Below the pieces are notes generated by a model. That model saw only the letters and a list, made by a program, of their open reading frames with translations, did not search any database and had not been told where the DNA came from. Positions 43,897 to 54,228 of a stretch of DNA of 64,000 nt are shown here, piece after piece; positions within the stretch are counted from its first letter, which is position 1; the number at the start of each line of letters is the position of its first letter. Location of the stretch: assembly GCF_048571275.1 (NCBI RefSeq), contig NZ_CP182357.1, forward strand, positions 434,001 through 498,000, in the 5' to 3' direction. This stretch comes from Marinarcus sediminis. Its GTDB lineage: Bacteria > Campylobacterota > Campylobacteria > Campylobacterales > Arcobacteraceae. The position numbers and the translations under genes were made by a program.

Positions 43897-44631
43897 TTGA
43901 AAAATATCGATTTTATTCAAAAAGAGATTTTTTTAGATACTTTTGATGTGATTGCTTTTATCCTTGATTTTTTAGAACAAGATGTCAATAAAATCATAGA
44001 AAAGGTGGATATCCCCACATTTTACCTTCTTGATTCTTATCACTTAATCTCCTTGGTTTTAAGAGCAAAAAGAAATATATTTTTAGAGTATGATGCTCAT
44101 ATTTCAGAAGAGGCTTTGAATGATTTAGAAATTACCGTAAAAAACTCTAATCTATTTTTGGCTTCAATTGGCTTTGAAAGTTCACTCTTTATGAAAGAGC
44201 AAACACCAAATACGACACATAACTTTGAACCAGAATTAATCTTACATGAAAAAGAGAATATCTACACGATTCAACCTCAAGTGCTTTTTTTTAAAGATTC
44301 ATTAAAAATGGTGTGTGAAGATATTTTTTATACCCACATAGACATATCCGATATGAATTTAGTTTTTAATAAAAAAATTGATTCAAAAAAATGTACAAAC
44401 TGTTCTGATTGTATCATCGCTTGTCCTACTTCAGCACTTTTTCATAACACTGCTCAAGACACCATCTCGTTTCAAAGTGGAAACTGTATTGGGTGCCAAA
44501 TTTGTGAAGATGTGTGTCAAACTGCGGCAATTACAAAGAGCAATAGCCTCAATTTAATTGAGTATATGTTTAATAAAACAGAAAAGTTGGTCACTTTTAA
44601 GCAATCATTTCATGAAGAAAAAGATGCCTAA
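43897..44631 (+). CDS. 2[4Fe-4S] ferredoxin-domain protein with unknown N-terminal domain
   Basis: A 244-residue protein starting at TTG 43897, 2 bases after the queE stop and with an AAAGG site upstream. The first 160 residues form an acidic, mostly helical domain that I cannot assign. The C-terminal part is a ferredoxin domain with two canonical CxxCxxCxxxC motifs (C166, C169, C172, C176; C197, C200, C203, C207). It may supply electrons to QueE or to another redox enzyme. The tight spacing to queE supports that, but is not proof. Confidence 0.72.
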   Translation: MKNIDFIQKEIFLDTFDVIAFILDFLEQDVNKIIEKVDIPTFYLLDSYHLISLVLRAKRNIFLEYDAHISEEALNDLEITVKNSNLFLASIGFESSLFMKEQTPNTTHNFEPELILHEKENIYTIQPQVLFFKDSLKMVCEDIFYTHIDISDMNLVFNKKIDSKKCTNCSDCIIACPTSALFHNTAQDTISFQSGNCIGCQICEDVCQTAAITKSNSLNLIEYMFNKTEKLVTFKQSFHEEKDA

Positions 44632-44655
44632 AATTTTATATAAACAAAATTTTGA

Positions 44656-44661
44656 TAGAAT
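44656..44661 (+). promoter_or_regulatory. Probable -10 box for fabG
   Basis: TAGAAT, 24 bases before the fabG start, in a TTTTGATAGAATAC context. It matches the housekeeping -10 of this group at five of six positions. Confidence 0.4.
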
Positions 44662-44684
44662 ACAAAAAATATAAAGGAAATGCA

Positions 44685-45428
44685 ATGAAATTTAGTGGAA
44701 CAAATGTACTCATAACGGGTGCAAGTCGGGGAATTGGTGCTCAAATTGCAAAAATTTTAGCATCTTATGGTTTAAAAGTATGGATTAACTACCGAAGTGG
44801 TGCAGATGAAGCTTTAAAAGTAAAAGAAGAGATAGAAGCAGCTGGGGGAAAAGCAGCTGTTATTCAAGCAGATGTAACCAAAGAAGAGGAATTTGTTGCA
44901 GCAGTTAAAGTTATTGTTGAATCAGATGGAGAACTTGCCTACCTTGTAAACAATGCAGGAATTACAAAAGATAAATTGGCATTACGAATGTCAGTAGATG
45001 ATTTTACAGATGTGATTACTGCAAATTTAACCTCTGCTTTTATTGGGTGTAAAGAAGCTTTAAAAACCATGAGTAAAAAGAAATTTGGTTCAGTCGTAAA
45101 TATCTCTTCTATTGTAGGAGAGATGGGAAATCCTGGACAAACGAACTATTCAGCTTCAAAAGGTGGATTAAATGCCATGACAAAATCATTTGCAAAAGAG
45201 GCCGCTTCAAGAGGAATCCGATACAATGCAGTAACCCCTGGATTTATCCAAACAGATATGACGCATGAGTTAAAAGAAGAAGTCAAAGCAGAGTATGAAA
45301 AAAACATTCCATTGAAAAGATTTGGTAATCCCAGTGAAGTTGCAGAAGCCGTTGCTTTCCTTTTAAGTGACAGTTCTAGTTACATTACAGGCGAGGTTTT
45401 AAAAGTTAATGGGGGACTCTACGTATAG
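44685..45428 (+). CDS. fabG: 3-oxoacyl-ACP reductase FabG
   Basis: A 247-residue SDR reducing 3-oxoacyl-ACP with NADPH in fatty acid synthesis. NADP loop TGASRGIG, catalytic Ser in NISSIVG, YSASK (Tyr/Lys), and NNAGITKD are intact. I choose the ATG at 44685 (AAAGGA site six bases upstream) over an upstream in-frame start at 44652. It is followed by acpP and fabF, the usual fatty-acid synthesis cluster. Confidence 0.96.
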   Translation: MKFSGTNVLITGASRGIGAQIAKILASYGLKVWINYRSGADEALKVKEEIEAAGGKAAVIQADVTKEEEFVAAVKVIVESDGELAYLVNNAGITKDKLALRMSVDDFTDVITANLTSAFIGCKEALKTMSKKKFGSVVNISSIVGEMGNPGQTNYSASKGGLNAMTKSFAKEAASRGIRYNAVTPGFIQTDMTHELKEEVKAEYEKNIPLKRFGNPSEVAEAVAFLLSDSSSYITGEVLKVNGGLYV

Positions 45429-45466
45429 TTTTATATTTATAAAAGAATATTTAAAATCTTTTTAGG

Positions 45467-45472
45467 TATAAT
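45467..45472 (+). promoter_or_regulatory. Probable -10 box for acpP
   Basis: TATAAT, 29 bases upstream of the acpP start codon in the 73-base gap after fabG. acpP therefore can be transcribed separately at high level. Confidence 0.5.
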
Positions 45473-45501
45473 TGCAAGACAATTTTTTAAAAGGAAAGAA
45501 A

Positions 45502-45732
45502 ATGGCATTATTAGATGATGTAAAAGAAGTAGTAGTTGAGCAATTAGATTGCGATCCAGCTGAAGTTAAAGAAGAATCAAAATTCATTGAAGATTTAGGT
45601 GCAGATTCACTAGATGTTGTTGAATTGGTTATGGCTTTAGAAGAAAAATTCGATATCGAAATCCCTGATGAAGATGCTGAAAAAATTCTAACTGTTGGTG
45701 ACGCAATCAACTACGTTGAAAATCATTCATAA
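45502..45732 (+). CDS. acpP: Acyl carrier protein
   Basis: A 76-residue acidic protein with the phosphopantetheine attachment site in DLGADSLDVVEL (Ser of DSL). It is the central carrier of fatty acid and other acyl chains. The start is the ATG at 45502 after AAAAGGAAAG; an earlier in-frame start would add 10 residues not seen in the family. A terminator follows. Confidence 0.97.
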   Translation: MALLDDVKEVVVEQLDCDPAEVKEESKFIEDLGADSLDVVELVMALEEKFDIEIPDEDAEKILTVGDAINYVENHS

Positions 45733-45740
45733 TTTAAATT

Positions 45741-45765
45741 AAAAAGTCAGTATAACTGACTTTTT
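45741..45765 (+). terminator. Intrinsic terminator after acpP
   Basis: AAAAAGTCAGT (45741-45751) pairs with ACTGACTTTTT (45755-45765) around a 3-base loop, with a T-rich end. It partly isolates acpP from fabF. Confidence 0.82.
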
Positions 45766-45857
45766 ATTTAAAGTATTGAGTTTTTTATCAATCGTCCTGT
45801 CAAATAGCAGAGAAAATTGAATAATTTAAATAATAATATAATATGGAGCATAAATTA

Positions 45858-47114
45858 ATGAGAAGAGTAGTTATAACTGGTATTGGTACTATTAATTCTG
45901 TTGGACACAATGTTGAAGATTCATTTAAAGCAGTCGTAAATGGAGAGTGTGGAATTGATATAATTTCACTTTTTGATGCCAGTGAATACCCTGTTCAAAT
46001 TGCAGGAGAGGTAAAAGATTTTGATCCAACAACAGTTATGGATAAAAAAGAGGTTAAAAAAGCAGACAGATTTATTCAACTTGGATTAAAAGCCGCCAAC
46101 GAAGCAATGATGGATTCTGGATATATCTCTCAAGATCAAAAAAAAGTAGATGACTCAGTTTCAGAAAGATTTGGAATGATTTCAGCTTCTGGAATTGGTG
46201 GTTTATCAACAATTGAAAAAAATTCAGTGGCGTGTGAAACAAGAGGTCCTAGAAAAATATCTCCATTTTTTATTCCATCTTCTTTGGTCAATATGCTGGG
46301 GGGATTTATCTCTATTGAACATGGATTAAAAGGTCCAAGTTTATCTCATGTAACTGCTTGTGCTGCTTCAACTCATGCTATTGCAGATGCAGTTAAAACC
46401 ATTATTTTAGGTGGTGCAGACCAAATTTTGGTTGTTGGTGCTGAAAGTGCTATTTGTGGAGCAGGTGTTGGTGGATTTGCCGCGATGAAAGCGTTAAGTG
46501 CAAGAAATGACGATCCTAAAACATCTTCAAGACCTTTTGATACAGACAGAGATGGATTTGTAATGGGAGAAGGTGCTGGTGCACTTGTATTAGAAACATT
46601 GGATTCAGCACTGGCAAGAGGTGCAAAAATTTATGCAGAAGTGATTGGATTTGGAGAAAGCGGTGATGCAAACCATATTACAGCTCCTGTTATGGATGGT
46701 CCTTTAAGAGCTATGAAAGCGGCTTTAGATATGGCAAAAAGAATCACAGGTGAAGATGTTAAAGTTGATTATATCAATGCACATGGAACTTCAACTCCTG
46801 TGGGTGATATGAATGAAACAGCTGCCATGAAAGAAGTTATTTGAAGGTCTGAAACTTGTCCTCCTATATCTTCTACAAAAGGTCAAATTGGTCACTGTTT
46901 AGGTGCAGCAGGTGCTATTGAAGCAATTTTTACAATCAAAGCACTGAATGAAGGTATCATTCCTCCAACCATTAATATTATTAACCAAGACCCTAAATGC
47001 GATTTAGATTATGTACCAAATGTTGCTAGAAAAGTAGAATTAACAACGGTTATGAGTAATAACTTTGGTTTTGGTGGAACCAACGGTTCTGTTATTTTTA
47101 GAAAATACAACTAA
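45858..47114 (+). pseudogene. fabF: 3-oxoacyl-ACP synthase II FabF, with an in-frame stop
   Basis: A condensing enzyme that elongates acyl-ACP with malonyl-ACP. The Cys nucleophile is in VTACAASTHAIADAV, and the His residues are in NAHGTSTPVGD and TKGQIGHCLGAAG. The start is the ATG at 45858 (GGAG site), rather than 45843. An in-frame TGA at 46842-46844 interrupts the gene. The same frame continues for 89 more codons, through the second active-site His and the FGGTN motif, to a TAA at 47112. The full span of about 418 residues matches FabF. The likely original reading at the stop is a GGA or similar codon. It is probably a sequence error, as FabF is essential. Confidence 0.85.
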
Positions 47115-47131
47115 TATTATAAAACTATCTT

Positions 47132-47156
47132 AAGGGGTGTTAACCCCCTTTTTTTT
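47132..47156 (+). terminator. Terminator between fabF and accA
   Basis: AAGGGG (47132-47137) pairs with CCCCTT (47145-47150), followed by eight T. It lies between the fabF stop and the ribosome-binding site of accA, so it probably reduces read-through into accA. Confidence 0.65.
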
Positions 47157-47167
47157 AAAGGAAAACA

Positions 47168-48103
47168 TTGGCAACTTATCTACCATTTGAAGAGAAACTA
47201 AAAAATATAGAAGAAGAAATCATAGTTGCAAAATCTAAGGGTGATGAGCATGCTGCTGAAATACTCAAAGCAAAATTTGATAAAGAAGTAGAAAAAACAT
47301 TCAAAAACTTAAGTGATTATCAAAAACTTCAACTGGCACGTCACCCTGACAGACCTTATGCACTGGATTATATTCGAACTTTATTAACAGACTCATATGA
47401 AATTCATGGAGACAGACATTTCAGTGATGACAGCGCAATTATCTGTTACATTGGTTATATCGGAAATGAAAAAGTCATGGTCATTGGTGAACAAAAAGGT
47501 AGAGGAACCAAAAATAAACTCAAAAGAAACTTTGGTATGCCCAATCCAGAAGGATACAGAAAAGCACTCAGATGTGCAAAAATGGCCGAAAAATTTAATC
47601 TTCCTATTTTAATGCTAGTAGACACTCCCGGTGCATATCCTGGTATTGGTGCAGAAGAGAGAAATCAAAGTGAAGCGATTGCAACAAACTTATATGAATT
47701 CTCTGACTTAAATACCATTACCATCTCTGTTGTTATTGGAGAAGGTGGTTCTGGTGGTGCATTGGCTATTTCTATTGCAGATAAACTGGCCATGATGAGA
47801 TACTCTGTTTATGCCGTTATTTCGCCAGAAGGGTGTGCCGCTATTTTATGGAATGACCCTGCTCAAGCTGAAACAGCTGCCAATGCCTTAAAGATTACAG
47901 CAGAAGCACTTAAAGATTTAAATTTGATTGATGATGTAATTAATGAACCTCTTGTAGGTGGTCACAGAAGAAAAGAAGAAGCATGCAGAGCTTTAGGGGA
48001 TTACTTCTTAACGCAATTAAAAGAGTTACGAAAATTAACTCCTGAGCAACGATATGAAAAAAGATACGAAAAACTTATGAAACTGGGTCAATTCAGCGAA
48101 TAA
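47168..48103 (+). CDS. accA: Acetyl-CoA carboxylase carboxyltransferase subunit alpha
   Basis: A 311-residue AccA, the alpha subunit of the carboxyltransferase that makes malonyl-CoA. DYIRTLLTDSYEIHGDRHF, GEQKGRGTK, DTPGAYPGIGAEERNQSEAIA and the oxyanion-type GEGGSGGALAI segments are typical. The start is TTG at 47168 with an AAAGGA site before it. The gene reads cleanly although its neighbours on both sides do not. Confidence 0.96.
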   Translation: MATYLPFEEKLKNIEEEIIVAKSKGDEHAAEILKAKFDKEVEKTFKNLSDYQKLQLARHPDRPYALDYIRTLLTDSYEIHGDRHFSDDSAIICYIGYIGNEKVMVIGEQKGRGTKNKLKRNFGMPNPEGYRKALRCAKMAEKFNLPILMLVDTPGAYPGIGAEERNQSEAIATNLYEFSDLNTITISVVIGEGGSGGALAISIADKLAMMRYSVYAVISPEGCAAILWNDPAQAETAANALKITAEALKDLNLIDDVINEPLVGGHRRKEEACRALGDYFLTQLKELRKLTPEQRYEKRYEKLMKLGQFSE

Positions 48104-48106
48104 TAT

Positions 48107-48140
48107 ACCCATCTAACGGGTAACAAGTTTAACTTGTTAC
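48107..48140. terminator. Paired inverted repeats between accA and the HIT gene
   Basis: ACCCATCTAACGGGT (48107-48121) is a hairpin with 4-base arms, and GTAACAAGTT (48120-48129) with AACTTGTTAC (48131-48140) is a near-perfect palindrome with a 1-base centre. They lie at the convergent 3' ends of accA and the HIT gene, and the second overlaps the HIT stop. No T-run is present, so termination strength is uncertain. Confidence 0.4.
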
Positions 48141-48478
48141 ACCGTCTCCTTACAAACCAATCTTCCCACTCTTTCCCCGGCTAATATATGAAAATGCAAA
48201 TGGTGAACCTCTTGTCCCCCATCCTCTTTAATATTTGTAATCAAACGATAGCCATTCTCTCTTATATTCAATTTTGATGCAATTTTATGAATAAATTCTG
48301 TCATCTCCGCCATAATCTTTGGAGGAATAACATCAAATGAATCATAGTGCTCTTTAGGAATAACTAAAACATGAATTTTACAAGCGGGGTTAATATCTTC
48401 AAATGCCAAGAAATTTTCATTTTCAAGTACCGTTCTGTTTGGTATCTCTCCATTGACAATTTTACAAAAAATACACAT
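48137..48478 (-). CDS. Histidine triad (HIT) family nucleotide-binding protein
   Basis: A 113-residue HinT-type purine nucleoside phosphoramidase. The histidine triad HLHFHIL lies at residues 93-99, after GGQEVH. N-terminal CIFCKIVNGEIP is the family start. It is transcribed leftwards, opposite to pheS, and this HIT-pheS pairing is conserved in Campylobacter. No lesion is seen. Confidence 0.94.
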   Translation of the reverse strand: MCIFCKIVNGEIPNRTVLENENFLAFEDINPACKIHVLVIPKEHYDSFDVIPPKIMAEMTEFIHKIASKLNIRENGYRLITNIKEDGGQEVHHLHFHILAGERVGRLVCKETV

Positions 48479-48590
48479 TTTATTTCCTCCATTTTTAACT
48501 CTAAAATATTATAACCAAACTCTAATAAAATTTTGAGTACAATAGCAAATTTTAACAAGAAAAATAGTATTAAAACAATGGAGAGATGTA

Positions 48591-49585
48591 TTGAAAGAGT
48601 GGCTTGATAAAATCGAAAATGCTGATTGTCTTGAAACACTGGAAAACCTAAGAGTTGAAACTTTAGGGAAAAAAGGTGTCTTAACATTGGAGTTTGCAAA
48701 ATTAAAAGATATTCCAAATGAACAGAAGAAAGCGTTTGCACAAAACTTAAATGAACAAAAAGCTGAAATAACAACAGCAATTGATAGCAAAAAAGAGATT
48801 TTAGAACACGTTGCTTTGGATAAAAAACTGGAATAAGAAAAAATTGATGTAACAAAGTTTAACAATGAGTTATCATGTGGTGCAGTGCACCCAGTGTCAT
48901 GTATACCATGGACAGAGTAATTACCTATTTTCAAAACTTAAATTTTGCCGTAGAAGAAGGACCTTTGGTTGAAGATGATTTTCACAACTTTGAAGCATTG
49001 AATTTACCTAAATATCATCCAGCCAGAGATATGCAAGACACTTTTTATAATAAAGATTATACCCTTTTAAGAACGCATACTTCTCCCGTACAAATCAGAA
49101 CCATGTTGGCACAAAAACCTCCTATTCGAATGATTGCCCCTGGAACCGTTTTTAGAAGAGATTTTGATATGACACATACCCCAATGTTTAACCAAGTTGA
49201 AGGATTGGTAGTTGACGGTGCAGATAAAATATCATTCGCCAATTTAAAACATGTCTTGGAAGAGTTTTTACGCCATATGTTTGGAGATGTTGATGTTCGA
49301 TTCAGACCCTCATTTTTCCCTTTTACAGAACCTTCAGCAGAAGTAGATATCTCATGTGTCTTCTGTAAAGGTAAAGGGTGTCGCGTATGTTCACACACAG
49401 GATGGATTGAAATTCTGGGATGTGGAATTGTGGATGAAAATGTATTTAAAGCAGTAGGTTACGACGAAGTATCGGGTTATGCTTTTGGAATGGGTATTGA
49501 GAGAATTGCTATGCTCACACATGATATTTCAGATTTACGATCGCTTTTTGAAGGTGATTTAAGATTATTAGGACAATTTAAATGA
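48591..49585 (+). pseudogene. pheS: Phenylalanyl-tRNA synthetase alpha subunit, disrupted
   Basis: PheS charges tRNA-Phe together with PheT. The N-terminal coiled-coil part (48591-48833) ends at an in-frame TAA (48834-48836) where Lys is expected. Reading continues in the same frame to about 48894, where two extra bases (in GTGTC, 48895-48899) shift into the frame of the catalytic core. That core includes the GPLVEDDFHNFEALN motif 1/2 region, RDMQDTFY, PGTVFRRDFD and FGMGIERIAM (motif 3). Removing two bases gives 331 codons, the family length. The start is TTG at 48591 after a GGAGAG site. It is probably one correct gene damaged by sequencing errors. Confidence 0.88.
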
Positions 49586-51936
49586 TAGTTACAAGAAGTT
49601 GGTTACAAGAATTTATTGACATATCAAATATATCTACAGATGAGATTTGCAAAACTTTAAACTCCATTGGATTAGAAGTTGATAGTACGTTAACGAACAA
49701 AGAATACCTTCTAAGGTGTTGTTGTAGGAAAAGTTTTAGAAAAAGTCAAACACCCAGATGCAGATAAATTAAATATTTGTCAAGTTGATTTTGGCAATGA
49801 AATTGTTCAAATTGTTTGTGGTGCAAAAAATGTGGATGCCGGCCAATTTGTTCCTGTTGCAACAGTGGGTTGTACTTTAGGTGAAGGTTTTAAAATCAAA
49901 GCGGCAAAACTAAGAGGTGTAGATTCAAATGGAATGATTTGTTCAACAACTGAGATTGGTTTACCTAAACTAAATGATGGCATTTTAGAACTTAGATGAA
50001 TCCATTGGTAAATTAGATTTTAGGAAAAGAGTTAAGCCAATACCCACTGTTAAATGATGATATTATTGAAATAGAGTTAACAGCAAACCGAGGAGATTGT
50101 TTAAGTATCAATGGAATTGCCAGAGAACTCTCAACGTGTTTTAAACTGCCAATGCATGAAGAAGAGAAACATTTACTCTACAATGATTTTGGAATTGGGC
50201 AAGTTTTAGAAGTAGATACACAAAACAATATCGACGCCTCATTGGTCTTTAAAGCCGTTGATTTCAGTGAATTTGCACTTCCAGCTCTACAAAAAGTCAG
50301 AACTGCTTTAATTGATCAATATACAGAAAGTGATACCATTAGTTGATACTTTAACATATACGTCCCATACTACAGGTGTTATTTTAAATGCTTACCCCAA
50401 AATGCTGAAACAGAAAATAAAGGCGATTTATCACTTCTTCATATCAAAAAAGATTCAAACGGTTTTGATTGTGTTTATGGAAAAGAGCTTTTAAGTACCA
50501 TTGGTGTTAAAAACAATATATCAACAAAACAAGAAGATGTTTTTATTTTAGAAGCCAGTTACGTTGAACCCGATTTAATTTCAAAAAAAGTATTTGAAAC
50601 CAAAATCAAAACAGGTGATGTTTTTTATAAAAGTTCAAGAGGAAGTGAGCCAAATATCAAAGGTGGAATTGATTATATTACCACAATGATTTCAAAATTT
50701 GGTGCAAAAGTTTTTGCAGGAAGTGAAACCTTTATTGATGACAAAGAACAAATTGTTTTAGATATTTGCACCGATAAAGTCAACGCCATTATTGGTCAAG
50801 ATATTCCAAAAGCACACATTGATACCATTTTAAATTCATTGGGATTTGAAGTCAAAGATGGAGGTACAGGGGTATTATCCATTAAAATTCCTCTCTTCAG
50901 ACACGACATTAAAAACATTGCAGATGTCACTGAAGAGATTGTAAGAATTATTGGTATTGATAATATTCAATCAAAACCTTTGGCAATTGATGAAGTAAAT
51001 AGAAGCAACAAAACATCAAAAGCCTTACTGAAAAAAAATCGACTCAGAGCCAAAGCCATTGCCAATGGTTTTTTTGAAGCAGTAACCTATATTTTTTCAT
51101 CAAAAGAGAATTTAGAAAAATATGGTTTTGAAACCATAATAGACTCAAGAGAGCTAGATTTATTAAACCCTATTACAAAAGAGTTAGATACGTTTAGAAC
51201 AACCTCTCTTTCACTAAATCTTATTGAAGCTTCTTCATACAATTTTAAATTGGGATTTAAAAAAGTCGCACTCTTTGAAATTGGAACTGTCTTTGATAAA
51301 CAAAGAGAAGAGTTTAAAAAACTCTCATTTGTCTACTCTGGAGATAAAGAACAAGAGGATTTTTCCAATGCAGGAAAACCACACAATTTGACTTTTTTTG
51401 AGTTTGCACAAAAAGTTTTAAATGTTGTTGGTAAATTTGAATTTGTTCCCATGGAAGCAATGTCTCAAATGACTTAATTCACCCATATCAAAGTGGGAAT
51501 GTAATTGTTGATGGTAAAAGTGTAGGTTATATTTCAAAACTTCATCCAAGTGTCGCTTCTGATTATGATTTACGTGATTCATTTATTGCTGAGATTGATT
51601 TTGATGCGATTAAAAATGATTTAATCAAAGGACCGCTTCATACTCTAAATTTCAAGCATCTAAAAAAGATTTAAGTATTATTGTTCCAAAATGATATGGA
51701 TTTTACAGAACCATTAAAAACTGTATTGCTGCACTCTTTAGAAAATAATACCATTAAACAATTTAACTTAGTTGATATCTATAGTGATGAAAAGTTAGGA
51801 GAAAATGAGAGTTTAACTATTAGATTTGTTTTACAAAATGATGAAAAAACACTTAGATGAAGAAGATATTACAACTGCAATGAATACTATTTTAGAACAA
51901 TTCCAAAACGATTTATCGGTCGGTATTAGAGTTTAA
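49582..51936 (+). pseudogene. pheT: Phenylalanyl-tRNA synthetase beta subunit, multiply frameshifted
   Basis: PheT forms the alpha2-beta2 synthetase with PheS and begins in its ATGA-type overlap. Homology continues through all domains: the N-terminal tRNA-binding-like domain (KVKHPDADKLNICQVDFG), the B3/B4 editing region, GDVFYKSSRGSEPNIKG, the B5 helix-turn part with DVTEEIVRIIG, and the C-terminal anticodon-binding domain. The frame breaks at about 49705-49725, 49991 (one extra base), 50025, 50341 (one extra A), 51468 (one A lost), 51640-51690, and 51850. The span of about 785 codons matches the family, so the lesions look like errors added to one full-length gene. Confidence 0.85.
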
Positions 51937-51957
51937 AAAAGACTAAAGTGGAAACAT

Positions 51958-53245
51958 TTGAAAATTGAAAAATTAGTTAAACCTTTTAACATTGAAATTA
52001 ATGACATTGCAAGTGATAAATCAATATCACATCGTTGTGCAATGTTTTCACTATTTTCTAAGTGACCAAACTTCACACATTAAAAATTTTTTAACCGCAG
52101 AAGATACTCTCAATACTTTAAGTATAGTTGAGCAATTAGGTGCAACAATACACAGAGTGGGAGGTGAGGTAAGTATCACACCAACGGCAAAATTGCAAGA
52201 ACCCAAAAATGTCTTAGATTGTGGAAATTCAGGAACAGCCATGAGACTGTTTTGTGGGTTTCTATCCTCTGTTGAGGGCGCATTTACCCTTGTGGGTGAT
52301 AAATATTTACACGAAAGACCCATGAAAAGAGTGGCTGATCCACTGAGAAGTATTGGTGCAAAAATTGATGGACGAGAAGAGGGAAATAAAGCGCCTCTTT
52401 TTATTCGTGGTTCAAAATTAAATGCCTTTGAATACGTTTCACCTGTTGATTCAGCACAAGTTAAATCAGCAATGATTCTAGCAGCACTAAGAGCCAGTGG
52501 TGTTTCAAAATATAAAGAAAATGAACTAACCCGTGATCACACAGAAAGAATGTTAAAAGGTATGGGAGCACATATAGAAACAAATGATGAGGGAGTTATA
52601 AAAATCCATCCTTTATCTGAAGGACATTTAAAACCACTAAATATTACAGTTCCAACCGATCCATGTTCGGCATTTTTCTTTGCACTTGCCGCTGCAATTA
52701 CCCCTCATTCAAGAGTGTAACCATTAAAAATGTTACACTTAATCCTACGAGAATTGAAGCATACAGAGTTTTGAAAAGAATGGGTGCGGATATAATCTTT
52801 ATAGAAAAAGAGAATGTTTATGAACCTATTGGAGATATTATTGTCAAACATAAAGAACTAAATGGGGTAAATGTGGTTGAAGATAATATCTCTTGGCTTA
52901 TTGATGAACTCCCTGCACTTTAAGCATTGCTATGTCTTTTGCAAATGGAACGTCAATAGTCAGCAATGCCAAAGAGTTACGGGTTAAAGAGTGTGATAGA
53001 ATTAAATCTGTTGTTTCAAAACCTTGAAATCTCTGTGGTGTGACGTATACTGAGTTTGAAGATGGCTATGAAATCATAGGTGGAACAATAACTCAAAAGT
53101 GCCACTATAGACTCTCATGGAGATCATAGAATTGCAATGAGTTTTGCTATTGCTGGTACTTGTATGTGATATGGAAATAAATGATACTGATTGTATTTTA
53201 ACTTCATTTCCAAATTTTAAAGAACTGCTTGACTCTATAAATTAA
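51958..53245 (+). pseudogene. aroA: 3-phosphoshikimate 1-carboxyvinyltransferase (EPSP synthase), multiply frameshifted
   Basis: AroA makes 5-enolpyruvylshikimate-3-phosphate for aromatic amino acids. The start is TTG at 51958. Substrate motifs survive in pieces: SDKSISHRCAMFS, NVLDCGNSGTAMRL, FTLVGDKYLHERPMKR, PVDSAQVKSAMILAAL, LTRDHTERMLKGMG and the C-terminal KELRVKESDRI. Frame breaks occur near 52066, 52712, 52920, 53025, 53095 and 53165, so six or more small indels in 1.3 kb. The total length (about 429 codons) agrees with a full AroA. It lies between pheT and ispH, the conserved Campylobacter order. Confidence 0.85.
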
Positions 53246-53294
53246 CAAAAGGATTAAGGCGCTTTGGTCTCCTTCTTCCTTTTTTATAAAAGGA

Positions 53295-53300
53295 TATAAT
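53295..53300 (+). promoter_or_regulatory. Possible -10 box for ispH
   Basis: TATAAT, 16 bases before the ispH start. If used, the leader would be very short. It follows an AAGG-rich segment in the aroA-ispH gap. Confidence 0.35.
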
Positions 53301-53315
53301 TGCTTGGGGTTTTGG

Positions 53316-54153
53316 ATGAAAGTAAAATTAGCTTCAAGCTATGGTTTTTGTTTTGGTGTAAAAAGAGCAATAAAAATTGCAGAAAAGTATGAAAATTCAG
53401 CAACAATGGGACCACTGATTCATAATCAAAATGAAATCGATAGACTAAAAAACGACTATAATGTGGGTTTATATAACACCCTAAGAGATGTTAAACCCAA
53501 AGATACCGTTATCATTAGAACTCATGGTATTCCCAAAGATGATTTAAAAGAATTCAAACAAAAAGATGCAAAAGTTATAAATGCAACTTGTCCTTTTGTG
53601 ACTACACCTCAACAAATAGTAAAAAAGATGTCAAATGAGAAATACAGCATTCTAATTTTTGGAGATGAAGACCATCCAGAAGTTAAAGGGGTAAAATCTT
53701 ACGGTGAGGACCAAGATGATGTTCATGTTGTTTTAACGGTGGCTGATTTAGATGAGATTTAAACGTTTAAATATGATCACATTGCCACTGTTGCACAAAC
53801 CACTAAAGAAAAAGAGATCTATTTAGAAATAGTCAATAAGCTTTGATTTTAAAAAACAAAGAAGTGCGCGTTTTTAATACCATTTGTGATGCAACATTTG
53901 AGAATCAAGATGCAGCAAGAGAGATCTCAAAAGAGGTGGATATTATGATTGTCATTGGGGGAAAAACTCATCCAATACCAAACAACTTCACTCCATTTGT
54001 TTGGAAAATTGCGCAGACAGCTATTTAATAGAAAATAAAAATGAATTACAAAATAAATGGTTTGAAAAAAAAGCCATATGTGGCATTACAGCGGGTGCCT
54101 CTACCCCTGATTGGATTATTCAAGAAGTGGTTAATGAAATAGATAAACTGTAA
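53316..54153 (+). pseudogene. ispH: 4-hydroxy-3-methylbut-2-enyl diphosphate reductase IspH, disrupted
   Basis: IspH catalyses the last step of the MEP isoprenoid pathway with a [4Fe-4S] cluster. The cluster Cys are visible in GFCFGVKRA, NATCPFVTTPQ and the final ENCADSY. An in-frame TAA (53760-53762) falls where Lys is expected. Further breaks are near 53843 and 53970 (CAT followed by CC where CATTCC is expected). The start is the ATG at 53316. The terminal part GITAGASTPDWII is intact. The span is close to the usual 277 residues plus the lesions. It precedes rpsA, as in Campylobacter. Confidence 0.87.
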
Positions 54154-54179
54154 ATTTAATTCTTTAAGAAAACATTAGA

Positions 54180-54185
54180 TATAAT
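54180..54185 (+). promoter_or_regulatory. Probable -10 box for rpsA
   Basis: TATAAT, 43 bases upstream of the rpsA start, after the ispH stop. It would allow strong independent expression of this ribosomal protein. Confidence 0.45.
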
Positions 54186-54228
54186 CAACGGATTTAATAA
54201 AAAATAACGGCTAATACGAAGGAAAAAT

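Noticed and set aside
46842..46844. TGA in fabF as selenocysteine or other recoding
   Set aside because: No SECIS-like element was identified, FabF is not known to be a selenoprotein, and neighbouring genes show frame errors of many kinds.
49582..51936. Programmed frameshifting in pheT and other broken genes
   Set aside because: The breaks are numerous, differ in sequence and direction, and lack a shared slippery site or downstream structure.
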